From a virus: DNA of 22,941 nucleotides. Below are positions 1 to 8,600 of the stretch, piece by piece. The stretch spans positions 1 to 22,941 of IMG/VR virus record IMGVR_UViG_3300020450_000097; one strand, 5' to 3'. The notes beneath the pieces are model-generated. The model ran no database searches, had not been told where the DNA came from, and saw only the letters and a list, made by a program, of their open reading frames with translations. Made by a program: the position numbers and the translations under genes. Position 1 is the stretch's first letter. Every line of letters begins with the position of its first letter.

Positions 1-180
1 ACGATGTTGTTCGCAGCGGTGTCGATGTCTTTAGCATCTGTGTTTGCTCTCCGAGCAGGTTTTCAGTCATGCTCCTTATACCCTGTCGAAACCATTGCAC
101 CCCCTCGTATGGAGGTGAGGAGAGTCGAACTCCTGTCCAAAATATCGGTGGCACCACCTACATGTCTTTTTAAGTCAATA
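1..180 (-). ncRNA. ssrA: Permuted (two-piece type) tmRNA, partial at window edge
   Basis: tmRNA rescues stalled ribosomes and adds a degradation tag. Reading the minus strand, the acceptor half comes first. It has a T-arm at 118-134 (AGGAG, loop TTCGACT, CTCCT) followed by CACCTCC at 111-117 and a discriminator A at 110. After only TACGA (105-109) the coding half begins with GGGGGTG at 98-104. GGGGGTG pairs with CACCTCC over all 7 positions (one G-U), giving a complete tRNA-like acceptor stem. The stretch GGTTTCGACAGGG follows, as in cyanobacterial tmRNA 5' ends. The tag starts with codons GCG AAC AAC ATC GT (14 to 1), reading A-N-N-I-V, the start of cyanobacterial tags. This 3'-half-before-5'-half order is the permuted form known from cyanobacteria and alphaproteobacteria. 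CCA is not encoded. The 5' end of the acceptor half is not resolved, and the rest of the tag lies outside the window. It directly follows the oxygenase stop codon at 189. Confidence 0.88.
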
Positions 181-188
181 CATCAGGA

Positions 189-779
189 CTATACAATCCA
201 TTGTATCCAAGAATATCTAACTCCTTTTGTAACTGGAGTTACTTCGTGTGGAAACAAATACAGTGCTGGAAATACTAACACACCTCCCTTTTTTATATTG
301 ACAGTGTGTTCTTCCCAGAATATAAAATCACCGCCTTCAAAGTCATCATTCAATACACCAACCACACTGGTAACAGGTATGCCTCTAAATTGTCCTTCAA
401 AAAAATCTCTAATATGATCGTAGTGTGGACTTAGATAATCACCAACATTATACTTATTGAATTTTATACCTGAGCAGGCTTCCCAAAATGAACCACCAGT
501 TTGACCATCATTAATGCCATAATAATTATATTTTTCATGGAAGGCATGAAACAACTCGTTATTTACATGTGGTTGTATTATACCTATGGCTTCTGGGGCG
601 GTTACGGTTGATTGCATCTTTGATTCTTTATCAATGTCAACCTGTTCAAAGTCCTGATACCACATGAAGTCATCCCATTCACGAGAATCTAAATGAGATA
701 CTATCTCATCACATTCCTGATGAGATAGCAAGTCATACTCAAATATATGGTCTTTAAGATTAGGGTACTTTAGGACCAT
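189..779 (-). CDS. 2-oxoglutarate/Fe(II)-dependent oxygenase (prolyl-4-hydroxylase type)
   Basis: This 196-residue protein has the ligand set of the P4H-like 2OG-Fe(II) oxygenase fold: H119 and D121 in PHYDH, distal H178 in FPHEV, and R188 in KGVRYSW as the likely 2-oxoglutarate-binding arginine. Such enzymes couple decarboxylation of 2-oxoglutarate to hydroxylation. The substrate cannot be read from the sequence. Genes of this kind are common in marine cyanophages. The start overlaps the end of the preceding small gene by 20 bases, and AGGTG lies about 10 bases upstream of the ATG. It is the last protein gene of the oxygenase operon, and its TAG stop is followed at once by the tmRNA. Confidence 0.85.
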   Translation of the reverse strand: MVLKYPNLKDHIFEYDLLSHQECDEIVSHLDSREWDDFMWYQDFEQVDIDKESKMQSTVTAPEAIGIIQPHVNNELFHAFHEKYNYYGINDGQTGGSFWEACSGIKFNKYNVGDYLSPHYDHIRDFFEGQFRGIPVTSVVGVLNDDFEGGDFIFWEEHTVNIKKGGVLVFPALYLFPHEVTPVTKGVRYSWIQWIV

Positions 780-903
780 CCTTTAGCACCTGTTTACCAG
801 TTTGTTTAGCAATGTATGCCGCTAGTTCTGGAGTCTCTTCCCATTCCCAGATCTGATTATGTTGGGGATTTTTTTTCTCAATCGTGTGTGTGCGTTTTAC
901 CAT
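760..903 (-). CDS. Small conserved-type hypothetical protein, 47 residues
   Basis: I do not recognise this protein. An upstream start at 969 would also keep the frame open, but the ATG at 903 is preceded by an excellent Shine-Dalgarno sequence (GAGGAGG, 6 bases before ATG), so I choose 903. The protein starts MVKRTHTIEKKNPQ and contains W-E-W-E-E and a basic C-terminal half. Its first 26 bases overlap the preceding gene and its last 20 overlap the oxygenase that follows, so it is translationally embedded in the operon. No motif suggests a function. Confidence 0.6.
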   Translation of the reverse strand: MVKRTHTIEKKNPQHNQIWEWEETPELAAYIAKQTGKQVLKDGPKVP

Positions 904-1159
904 TTTCAACCTCCTCTGATAATAGTGCAATTTCATGTTCAAGGCCAATGATTCTAAGTTCTGCGTCACTAGCCGCTCTTTCCAGAGCCCTTACGGAGTG
1001 AGATATTTTTGCAATCTCCTTACCGAAGGCATCTATATTTTGAAGTAATAGATTGTTTCCAAAACTCTGAGGATGCCCTTGTTCTGCGTAGGCAGTATCC
1101 TCTACTTCTTCGCATTTCTTGAGATATTCCTCTTTTGACATTCTGTTGTTGTCGCTCAT
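878..1159 (-). CDS. Small helical hypothetical protein, 93 residues
   Basis: This protein is not recognised. The C-terminal half (about residues 45-88) has a heptad-like pattern of hydrophobic residues (ISHSVRALERAASDAELRII) that suggests a coiled coil. The N-terminus is acidic and polar. Its ATG overlaps the stop of the preceding oxygenase gene by four bases (ATGA), which supports a real, translationally coupled gene. It ends in THTHD and overlaps the next small gene by 26 bases. Confidence 0.6.
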   Translation of the reverse strand: MSDNNRMSKEEYLKKCEEVEDTAYAEQGHPQSFGNNLLLQNIDAFGKEIAKISHSVRALERAASDAELRIIGLEHEIALLSEEVENGKTHTHD

Positions 1160-1680
1160 GAGTATTCCATGTAAATGTTTCCAGATATTGTAGTTCCCTC
1201 ATTGCCCGAGTTGACCATGTGCATGAGGAATGATGGGAATATAATTATACTCCCAGGCTCCAGTTTAGGTTTATAGTCTAACGGAAACTGGGGCAAAGTG
1301 CAACCAAAATGGTTCTGAATGTTATGAATTGAAGGATTAAAAAATGCAGTTTTTGATGTCACATCAACATATATCACATAACTCCATTGACTTTTAGGGT
1401 GTATGTGAGCATCTTGGTAATCATGTTTCTTGTAAACATTCCTCCATATGTGTCCAAACCTTGCGTTCTTACCCATGAGTTCGGCTGGGTAAAGATTTCT
1501 CTCTACTATACCAGATAAGTAAGCCCAGATTGATTCTGGAATTAATTCTTGTTTCTGTGATGAGAAACTAGACATAACTCCAGAATCCCAAGTGGGTTCT
1601 AGGGGAGCAAGAGGAATACAATCAAATTTAGTTACATCAACCTGATCTTCAAAGATAGGTATTCCGAAAATTTGTTTCAT
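1156..1680 (-). CDS. Putative 2OG-Fe(II) oxygenase, TIGR02466/PF13759-like
   Basis: This 174-residue protein carries the signature of the phage and bacterial family of putative 2OG-Fe(II) oxygenases: IWRNVYKKHDYQDAHIHP, then SQWSYVIYV, then a distal histidine H154 in FPSFLMHMVN. H92 and H94 are the likely first metal ligands. The position where relatives have an arginine after the distal histidine (R-I-S) reads G-T-T-I-S here, so the usual 2-oxoglutarate-binding arginine seems to be missing and activity is uncertain. It overlaps both neighbours by four bases (ATGA), placing it firmly in the same operon as two other oxygenase-fold proteins. The substrate is unknown. Confidence 0.75.
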   Translation of the reverse strand: MKQIFGIPIFEDQVDVTKFDCIPLAPLEPTWDSGVMSSFSSQKQELIPESIWAYLSGIVERNLYPAELMGKNARFGHIWRNVYKKHDYQDAHIHPKSQWSYVIYVDVTSKTAFFNPSIHNIQNHFGCTLPQFPLDYKPKLEPGSIIIFPSFLMHMVNSGNEGTTISGNIYMEYS

Positions 1681-2309
1681 TTTGATGGCAAAGGTTCAGT
1701 TCTCATTGTTTTATACACCAGACTCGCTCTGAGTCCACGATATATCTCGTTTGGTGGCATACCATGATGCCAAATGTTTCCCTTAAAGAATACAACTCTG
1801 CCTGGGGCAGGGTCTACACCTTGCCACTCATCATTTAATTTATACTTTATCTGTCCTCCCCACTCTGGTTGCCAATGTTTATTAACGTAGTAAACAAAAC
1901 TTATACCGTTATCACATGTGCAGTCTTGATGAGGCGTTGTATTGTGTATCCACTGTTGTCCATTTATCATTATCTCACCAAGTTCCACTTGAAAAGGTAA
2001 CGTATTCATAACAGCACTATAGATCATTTTGAAGGCACTATCCTGTGCAATATCATTTCTGTCTGGAGGAAATATCTGTTGTTTCAATGCTGGTGCTTCT
2101 TCCCATGTTGGGTCTGCACCAACATCCCTACCATCTTCGGCATATCCACTGGTATGTCCCCAGAACCAGTTGTATCCTGTCATCACCATGTCATGTACTT
2201 GGTGAACAAACCAAGGCGGGAAAATGTAATCTACAACGTAGACTTCATCCTTAGTCAGATCATACTGTGACCAATCTAAGAATTGCTCTCTGCAATCAAT
2301 GTGTATCAT
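1677..2309 (-). CDS. 2OG-Fe(II) oxygenase (PKHD/P4H-like)
   Basis: This 210-residue protein has H127 and D129 in TTPHQDC, a downstream W-G-G at 150-152, a distal histidine (H181 or H182) in NIWHHGMPP, and R194 in YRGLRASLVYK. Together these are the complete iron and 2-oxoglutarate ligand set of the double-stranded beta-helix oxygenases. The P-E-W-G-G stretch before the distal histidine is typical of prolyl-hydroxylase-like members. It is the first of three oxygenase-fold genes in this operon. The three share little obvious sequence beyond the metal motif, so they are unlikely to be recent duplicates. There is no clear Shine-Dalgarno, and the gap to the previous gene is 2 bases, so translation is probably coupled. 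Confidence 0.85.
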   Translation of the reverse strand: MIHIDCREQFLDWSQYDLTKDEVYVVDYIFPPWFVHQVHDMVMTGYNWFWGHTSGYAEDGRDVGADPTWEEAPALKQQIFPPDRNDIAQDSAFKMIYSAVMNTLPFQVELGEIMINGQQWIHNTTPHQDCTCDNGISFVYYVNKHWQPEWGGQIKYKLNDEWQGVDPAPGRVVFFKGNIWHHGMPPNEIYRGLRASLVYKTMRTEPLPSK

Positions 2310-2311
2310 AG

Positions 2312-2635
2312 TTAATAAAGCCAGTCTTGGTACTCGCCATCTACATCTAGTTCAGCGAGTTTACTCTCCTCTAATTGTTGTCTCATATCATCATGTAGTC
2401 TCTCCACTGCGGAAGGCAGTCCTTGTTGCCCAGGCAACTCACCCTCGTAAGTAGCGTTGACATCTACTATCTCAGGTGGTAATGGTCTAGGTGCTGGAAT
2501 CTTTCTATATGTAAATCCTTCACCCTCATGTAACATTATAGTTGTTATGGCATATTTTTCGTGACTGCAATCGCAATATTTTTGGCCTAGTCCATCATAG
2601 ACTGTCCAATATGGATAAAAATTGTCTGGTATCAT
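2312..2635 (-). CDS. Hypothetical protein, 107 residues
   Basis: This protein is not recognised. The frame opens earlier with a TTG at 2659, but the ATG at 2635 overlaps the stop of the preceding structural gene as ATGA, so I take 2635. The sequence begins MIPDNFYPYWTVYDGLGQKY, has Cys residues in Y-C-D-C-S-H, a proline-rich middle (PAPRPLPPE), and an acidic helical C-terminus ending DWLY. The C-D-C-S-H cluster could bind a metal, but only one such pair is seen. Its place after three probable virion genes suggests a virion-related or accessory role, which is inference only. Confidence 0.6.
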   Translation of the reverse strand: MIPDNFYPYWTVYDGLGQKYCDCSHEKYAITTIMLHEGEGFTYRKIPAPRPLPPEIVDVNATYEGELPGQQGLPSAVERLHDDMRQQLEESKLAELDVDGEYQDWLY

Positions 2636-4245
2636 GTTGTAATTCCAACGTCGTTCCAATTAAAGTCCTCTATAGTTTCTGCTTGTGATAATTGTCTCTT
2701 AGACTTAGCATTGTTGAATCCTATCGCTTGTAGGTATCCCCATGCTTTTGTCTCGTCCTCATCTCTTAGTCGTCGCAGTGAATCTGCTCCATTTATATAG
2801 TGATTTATTTTGGGTGTATTTGCATTAGTAATATTTTGAAGTTCAGTTTCTGCATTAATAATTGCAGTATCGTAAGTACTACAATCGCCTGGAATAGATC
2901 CACTAGGAGGCACGTTTGCATATCCTATACCCGAACCAGTTGACGATCCAGATGACACAATTACTCTCTGTCCTAAAGATGCGTACGCCTCACTAACATC
3001 CCCATCTTCATCCCTATTGACTACAAGTGGCCAGTTAAAATTGCCCATGTAATATTCTACCCTACCAGCACCCACTGCTGGTTCTGGATCTTCGACTATC
3101 TCTCTCCACTGTGCAGTAATATCTGGATCTCCATTGTTAATGAGTTCTAGTTGATGACCTTTTCCTATATTTGAATCTCTTGCTATACCTATTTCTACTG
3201 GGTCTATTGGACTCTTGGTAGATTCAAACTCTATGTTAGACACATCTCCAGGCCTAATGATTATAAACGAACTGCTAATACCTGTAGCGTTGGGAGGAGA
3301 ACTGAGTTCTGCAAAATAGTATGATGATACAATTCCAACATAGAATGATGTGCCTATGTCTTTGTTAATTGTTTGTGTTACTGCATTACTTAGAGTTGCA
3401 AAATCTAAAGTTATCTCTGCACCTGTAGTGATACCAGATGAATTGACAAAAGTTACAATACCAACAGCAGTTCCAAACCCTATGATGGTGGTTCCAGCAG
3501 CAATAATTCCATTACCACTTCTATCTTCAGCGCCATAAACCTCATCTCCAATACTGAAATGAGTTACAATTCCTATCTTTTTATCTACATATATTTTATT
3601 ATCACCTGATGTACAGAATCCACTCAACGGATAATTGTATTTGGCATAATCAGTGAGTCCAAATCCAGTTATAGATGTTGCTGCTCCTGCCTGAAATATA
3701 AAGGGATTTGATAATGAATCTGTTATGAAATCTCCTGTCTTTATGCCAGAAAGTCTACCTGTAGTAAATCCAGTAAGAGTTTCTGCATCACTATCAAATA
3801 TTACCAAAGAGTTACTACCTACGTTAGCGTCTGCATCATCTATTGTCTCTACTACATTAGACCCATACTCTCTATTCTTTGGAAACTTGTAATATTTTGG
3901 ACCATAATATCCTAAAAATCTAAATGTACTTGGATCTTTTACAACCTCATATACAACTGCTTCATCATCATCTATCTCTGTTGTTCCTACTTCTACCCAC
4001 GCTAAATCACTTCTACACCCATGAGATATCCTATTAAGATATGCCTGTTGTACAGCATTGATTTGAGCATTGATAGGATTTATGAGAGGTGGTATCTTAT
4101 TATCTAATTTAATTATTAACTCGTCGTACTCATCAATTATTACATCAGTCAAAGCCAATTGTTCATTAAGAACCGCTGTCTCGTCTACGAGTTGTTTTCT
4201 ACTCTCTCGTAGTCTCTTAGCAATTAACTCAGGATCTGCAGCCAT
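2632..4245 (-). CDS. Putative virion structural protein, 537 residues
   Basis: Residues 1-75 form a charged helical segment with heptad character (RESRKQLVDETAVLNEQLAL), probably a coiled-coil trimeriser. The long middle is rich in G, T, S, I and short beta-prone repeats such as G-I-x-T-G and I-x-G-F-G-T. The last 90 residues are again helical and charged. This helix, beta-rich shaft, helix layout fits cyanophage tail or baseplate accessory fibres, but no named domain can be assigned. It starts at a TAATG junction with the preceding structural gene and sits downstream of gp5, where T4-like cyanophages often carry uncharacterised virion proteins. Confidence 0.6.
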   Translation of the reverse strand: MAADPELIAKRLRESRKQLVDETAVLNEQLALTDVIIDEYDELIIKLDNKIPPLINPINAQINAVQQAYLNRISHGCRSDLAWVEVGTTEIDDDEAVVYEVVKDPSTFRFLGYYGPKYYKFPKNREYGSNVVETIDDADANVGSNSLVIFDSDAETLTGFTTGRLSGIKTGDFITDSLSNPFIFQAGAATSITGFGLTDYAKYNYPLSGFCTSGDNKIYVDKKIGIVTHFSIGDEVYGAEDRSGNGIIAAGTTIIGFGTAVGIVTFVNSSGITTGAEITLDFATLSNAVTQTINKDIGTSFYVGIVSSYYFAELSSPPNATGISSSFIIIRPGDVSNIEFESTKSPIDPVEIGIARDSNIGKGHQLELINNGDPDITAQWREIVEDPEPAVGAGRVEYYMGNFNWPLVVNRDEDGDVSEAYASLGQRVIVSSGSSTGSGIGYANVPPSGSIPGDCSTYDTAIINAETELQNITNANTPKINHYINGADSLRRLRDEDETKAWGYLQAIGFNNAKSKRQLSQAETIEDFNWNDVGITT

Positions 4246-5102
4246 TATTCTTCTCCTGTATCATCGGGTTCTACCTCTAATTTAGGTTGATCTTTTCTCT
4301 CTCCATACACTATGAAACTACAATGAATTTTAAATCCGTTGAAGTCATGTGGATTTACAACTATACTTGTCTTATCTTTCATTCTGGCTATAGTATAACA
4401 TAAAGTTTGATAAGATCCAATAGGTGTTAACTGAACTGTTATGGTATCATCATCGACTAAATCCTTCCAATAGTCAGGAAGTTCAATTTCATTCTTACCT
4501 TTCAATATGCCTCTGTAATATACTCCTATCTCTGGTCCTTCAAGGCATGTATGAACTAATCTCTTGCCTTTCTTTGATGGGTGTGGTATATCAAACTTCT
4601 TGAATGGTGCAGCAACCGAAGCGAAGGCACCAAAAGAAGCAACAATTCTTGGAGTAGCGATTCTCCCAGCAGCTAAAGCTCCACCTACAGTTACAACCGA
4701 GGCAACATTTAGATTCGCATTGATAGTGACTGTACCATTACATATGGTGAGTCCATTGTTAGTAGTGACACCATTTGTGATACTCGTAGAGTTTCTAATT
4801 GTAGGAGCAAACTTAGTGCATAAGGCGAAGTAGTTATTGAGTGTAAAGAAATTAGTTATACCTGTCCTAAAAATAGAAATACCATCAACTTGTAGAGAAG
4901 TTGGTGCTGGAATATTCATAGGAGGACCTATCATAACCGCAGCCTGCGGTATTCCAATATTAGGAACTAATCCAAAGAAACATGGTCCGTTAGCAGCAAC
5001 TGTGCCTGGAAACACCTTTGGCACACCTGGCAAGAAAGATGTATCTAATGCTCCTATAACGATTTTATCGCCAACATTAATTATAGAACAGGTATGTGCC
5101 AT
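4245..5102 (-). CDS. Putative virion structural protein with fibre-type C-terminal module
   Basis: This 285-residue protein has a hydrophobic, glycine-rich N-terminal half. The middle (about 100-160) is made of short repeats (ITNGVTTNNGLTICNGTVTI) resembling beta-helical fibre shafts. The C-terminal module holds KKFDIPHPSKKGKRLVHTC, then LEGPEIGVYYRG and IELPDYW, then TVQLTPIGSYQ. I recognise this pattern from phage tail-fibre and appendage proteins, next to or within their C-terminal heads. No S74 peptidase motif is seen. It starts directly after the stop of the preceding gene (TAAATG). Its role in the virion appendage is inferred from composition and context. Confidence 0.65.
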   Translation of the reverse strand: MAHTCSIINVGDKIVIGALDTSFLPGVPKVFPGTVAANGPCFFGLVPNIGIPQAAVMIGPPMNIPAPTSLQVDGISIFRTGITNFFTLNNYFALCTKFAPTIRNSTSITNGVTTNNGLTICNGTVTINANLNVASVVTVGGALAAGRIATPRIVASFGAFASVAAPFKKFDIPHPSKKGKRLVHTCLEGPEIGVYYRGILKGKNEIELPDYWKDLVDDDTITVQLTPIGSYQTLCYTIARMKDKTSIVVNPHDFNGFKIHCSFIVYGERKDQPKLEVEPDDTGEE

Positions 5103-5690
5103 TTAACCTAAGAAATCTTTGAATCTACTAGTGAATGAAAGGATAAGTCCCAAGAAACCACCTTGTTTTGAATCTGTTTGAGTTCCAGATGAAAGTTCTA
5201 CACCACCAGATTGATCTACAAAGTTACCACCCATACTTAATGTTTTCTTTCCTAAAACATTTGTAAGAGCACCGTCAAGGTCAATGATGGGAGCCTTAGT
5301 ATAGATGTGTTTAGTTGCTTTGATGGTCATTTCACCATCAGGATCATTGAGAGCGTGAAGTCTTATATTTCTTGCTCTTATCTCAATGTCTCCATCTTTT
5401 GCTTCAATTAATATGTTACCATTTGGAGCGGAGATTATTTTTGCCATATCTCCTTCATCCACCTTCATTCCTACAGTTTCATAGGATGTTCCATTTGTAA
5501 CTAACTTCTGTAATCCATCTTTATAAAAGGCGATACCTTGAATCTCGTCAGTCATTACTGAGAAATCAGTGTATTTACCTTTCAAATCTCCGTCAGGAAT
5601 TTTTATCCCAGAAGTAATTCTAAAGCCTGGATAGTTTGCATAGTATTCTTTAGTCTTCGGCGTTTGTTTGTCTAAATCTTCTTTACTCAT
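5103..5690 (-). CDS. Probable baseplate spike-associated protein, gp5/VgrG beta-helix-like
   Basis: This 195-residue protein has a central run (about residues 85-150) of alternating hydrophobic and polar residues (GNILIEAKDGDIEIRARNIR, then MTIKATKHIYTKAPIID). It resembles the triple-stranded beta-helix of T4 gp5 C and VgrG spike proteins. The C-terminus is a short hydrophobic segment (GGFLGLILSF) followed by a basic tail. It begins right after the gp5 stop codon (TAAATG). Because the neighbouring gp5 lacks an evident beta-helix, this protein may supply the spike or tip as a separate chain. That is inference. It could also be another structural protein with a short beta-solenoid. Confidence 0.6.
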   Translation of the reverse strand: MSKEDLDKQTPKTKEYYANYPGFRITSGIKIPDGDLKGKYTDFSVMTDEIQGIAFYKDGLQKLVTNGTSYETVGMKVDEGDMAKIISAPNGNILIEAKDGDIEIRARNIRLHALNDPDGEMTIKATKHIYTKAPIIDLDGALTNVLGKKTLSMGGNFVDQSGGVELSSGTQTDSKQGGFLGLILSFTSRFKDFLG

Positions 5691-8600
5691 TTAGTATCCT
5701 CCTCCGTAACCGCCGCCTCCGCCGCCACCAGAGGGAGGTGTGGGTGGAGGGCTAGGTGGCGCTGGTGGTGCTGGTGGTGGTGTTGGTGGTTGTTGTTGTT
5801 GCGGCTGTTGTTGCTGTGGCTGTTGTGTTTCTTGTGGCGGTGTATATTGTTGTGTGGTGTCACTTGTAGTAGTTGAACTGGTATCACTTGTAGTGGTTTC
5901 ACTTGTGGTGGTGGAAGCAGAAGCATCGGCCTGTGGTGATTGTTGATCGGTTGTTCTAGGTTGAGTATAAACCATCGGTGCTGACTGTCCTAGACTCTCT
6001 TCTCTCGTGTTATATATTACAGCATGAGGTTCATTTTTGTGAACCTTTCCTACCATTTTAACACCTCTATCAGGGTGAAGATGGAAATCTCCGTAGTAAG
6101 GATTACCATTGACCCACCCAATTTGTGTCTTACCTAAACCATAAACACAATCTATAACCTTAATAAAGAGACTTCCTCCAGCTCTAGCACCATCTGGTGT
6201 AGGTATTCCTGACCTACCACCACCAAATCCACCATCAATATTTGGAGCAGTTCCACTATCAGAAACAAAGTCAGGACTGTAAGACATAACAGGAAGTAAC
6301 TCTGCTCCTATTCCAGATTTTGTATTTATTGTGACCTCTGGTATGATTTTATGTTTATCTTGACAATTTATATTATTGATTCCAGCAATAGATCCAGCTG
6401 GAGTTAGAACTAAATCGAATGTACATGCACCAACTTGTCCACTATCTCCTGACGTATATCCTATGCCAGGCCTGTATGGAACCAAAGTGGTAACAATACC
6501 AACTGCTTCACTTCCTATTCCAGAAACTCCCTTAGTAGTAAAGTTGTAAGTGTCTGTCCTTCCTATACCAGCGAACTGATTATCATTCAAATCTAAGAAT
6601 GATCCCTCTGACATTGTAATATAGTATTCAGTGCTGCCTCTTAGATCCTGTTTCGGATCTATTCTAATAATTCTGTCTGATAAAAATTCTATTCTATCAC
6701 TCTTTATGTCAATTCTTTCGTGAATGACATTGGTTAGTGATTCTGTTATGACCACCTCTCCTTTTCCTTTAACAATTGGTTCATTAAAAGTAACCGAAAG
6801 AGATACAGATGTCTGCACACCAACAGCATTATCAGATGGAGTCGTAAATGTTATGAATGGATTTTCTAAATCAGTGTCCTCTGTGACAGGGTATTTTGGA
6901 GGGATTACATTTGTTGATGTACAATATCCAAATCCAGGCGATATCATATAGACATCTACAACTTTACCCTCATCATCTATAATTGCTTTCGCTCTTGCTC
7001 CACCACCATGTCTAGTCTTATCAATAATAGAGATTGTTGGTACGTCAGTGTAATTTCTGCCTGGTTCTATAATCTCTAGTGTTAATATACTTCCATCTAT
7101 TGAGGATACAATAGGAATTAAAACTGCGGTCTTTGTTCCATTTCCGAGAACTTCTACTTTTGGGGGGATACACTCACTCCAAGTGAAGCCTGGCGGAACT
7201 GCCATAGCCAAATCATCTTGAGTCTGAGGATTATTGGTTTTATTATTACAATCAAAGAACTCTACCGCTCCTCCTCCCATCATACTAAGAAGAGAGAATC
7301 TTGCTCTTGCATCATAAACTCCCGAACCAGATTCATTATCACCTGAGAAACCAGATGTATCAGCAAAGTTTTCTAACTTCTTGAGTATTTCTACATTATC
7401 TAATACACTCTCCATATTGGGGGATGGCAATTTAGATTTTCCTCCAGATTGTGTCCAATCATCATACTCCTTACATGATAAGTCAGTGCATGATAGGAAT
7501 GATAATAACATATCAACATAACTGCTTATCTTCCCAAATAAACCAGCGATCTTGCCTAATGACCCAAGTAACCAATCTAATCCGTCTAGCACTGGTTTGA
7601 GCGTTCTATTCACAGCGTCATATGCACTTGCCAAAAGGTTTGCCACTGCCTGTTCAACGGCACAAACTGTTGGATTTATTGCCTTTCCAATCATATCTGT
7701 CAACATATCTTTAATCAAGTCGAACAGATCGTTGAAACCAGTGTCAAATAAACAGAAAATTATGTCCAGAATTTTTTGTACAGCCTTAGAGATGAATGGT
7801 TTCTGTGGTTCTGGGACGATTAGTGCCTGTAGATCTCTAAATTGCTTTGATATAAAATTCATGACCTTTTCTCTAATAAGGTTCATGATCTTCTTCATTG
7901 CAGCACTTATCAACCTAGCTACCTTATTAGTTAATTTCCTAATATCCTTTATTGTATTCTCTGCTACATCAATCCATTCTCCAGCAAACTCAGTCAAAGA
8001 GTTGACTGTGGTTAGAAAACTACCTAGCTCATGTGCTATATCTCCTACAGCATCATCTTTACAACCATTGTTGAGTTTATGCGGGCCTGTTTGTACATTA
8101 CTGAAAGTCTGATCAATTTTTCTTTCTTTGCTTAATCCTTCTCCACCACCCTCTAGTTCGCCTTTTGTTTCGCCGTTTGTTTCCTCACCAACTTTATTTT
8201 CAGCATTTAATTTTGTTTGACTAACATCCTTATCTTTATTTCCAATTTCTTGATTCTTACTTGCAGGCATTGTTGTTTGCCCACCTATTTTTCTACCACT
8301 AACAACTCCAAAAGCATTTGCCTCTGTACCAGAAATACTTTCAACATCTGAATTAGTAGGACCATATCCAGATTTATTGTTTTGTCTTGCTAATGCACCA
8401 AATATAACTGGGTTTTGAGCTTCCTCACCATCCATAAAGAAACCAAAAACAGTTTCTCCTCCAACCATTCTTGAACTCTCGCCATAGCAACCCTGTCCAG
8501 ACCCAGAAGTTGCATCCACCAGAACATGAGCCCAAGGCAAATCTTTCTCGGGCAGTACCTCTGGGTCAAATGGATGATACCCTATTATTCTAACTTTACA

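Noticed and set aside
98-134. An ordinary tRNA gene, suggested by the T-arm and acceptor strand.
   Set aside because: There is no D-arm or anticodon arm upstream. The matching 5' acceptor strand lies downstream, which fits a permuted tmRNA instead.
98-134. A phage attachment site, since tmRNA 3' ends are common att sites.
   Set aside because: Both halves of the tmRNA are present, no integrase is seen, and T4-like phages are lytic.
4-417. A plus-strand open frame of 137 codons.
   Set aside because: It lies antisense to the tmRNA and the oxygenase gene, has no ribosome site and its sequence resembles no protein.
5687-5926. A minus-strand frame rich in His, Asn and Pro (79 codons).
   Set aside because: It is another frame of the same low-complexity DNA; its composition follows from the repeats.
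5740-5946. A glycine-, cysteine- and valine-rich plus-strand frame.
   Set aside because: It is the complement of the polyproline and Q/P tract of gp5.
7552-8112. A plus-strand open frame of 186 codons.
   Set aside because: It is the antisense shadow of the gp5 helical region. The gp5 frame is supported by domains and by tight gene junctions.
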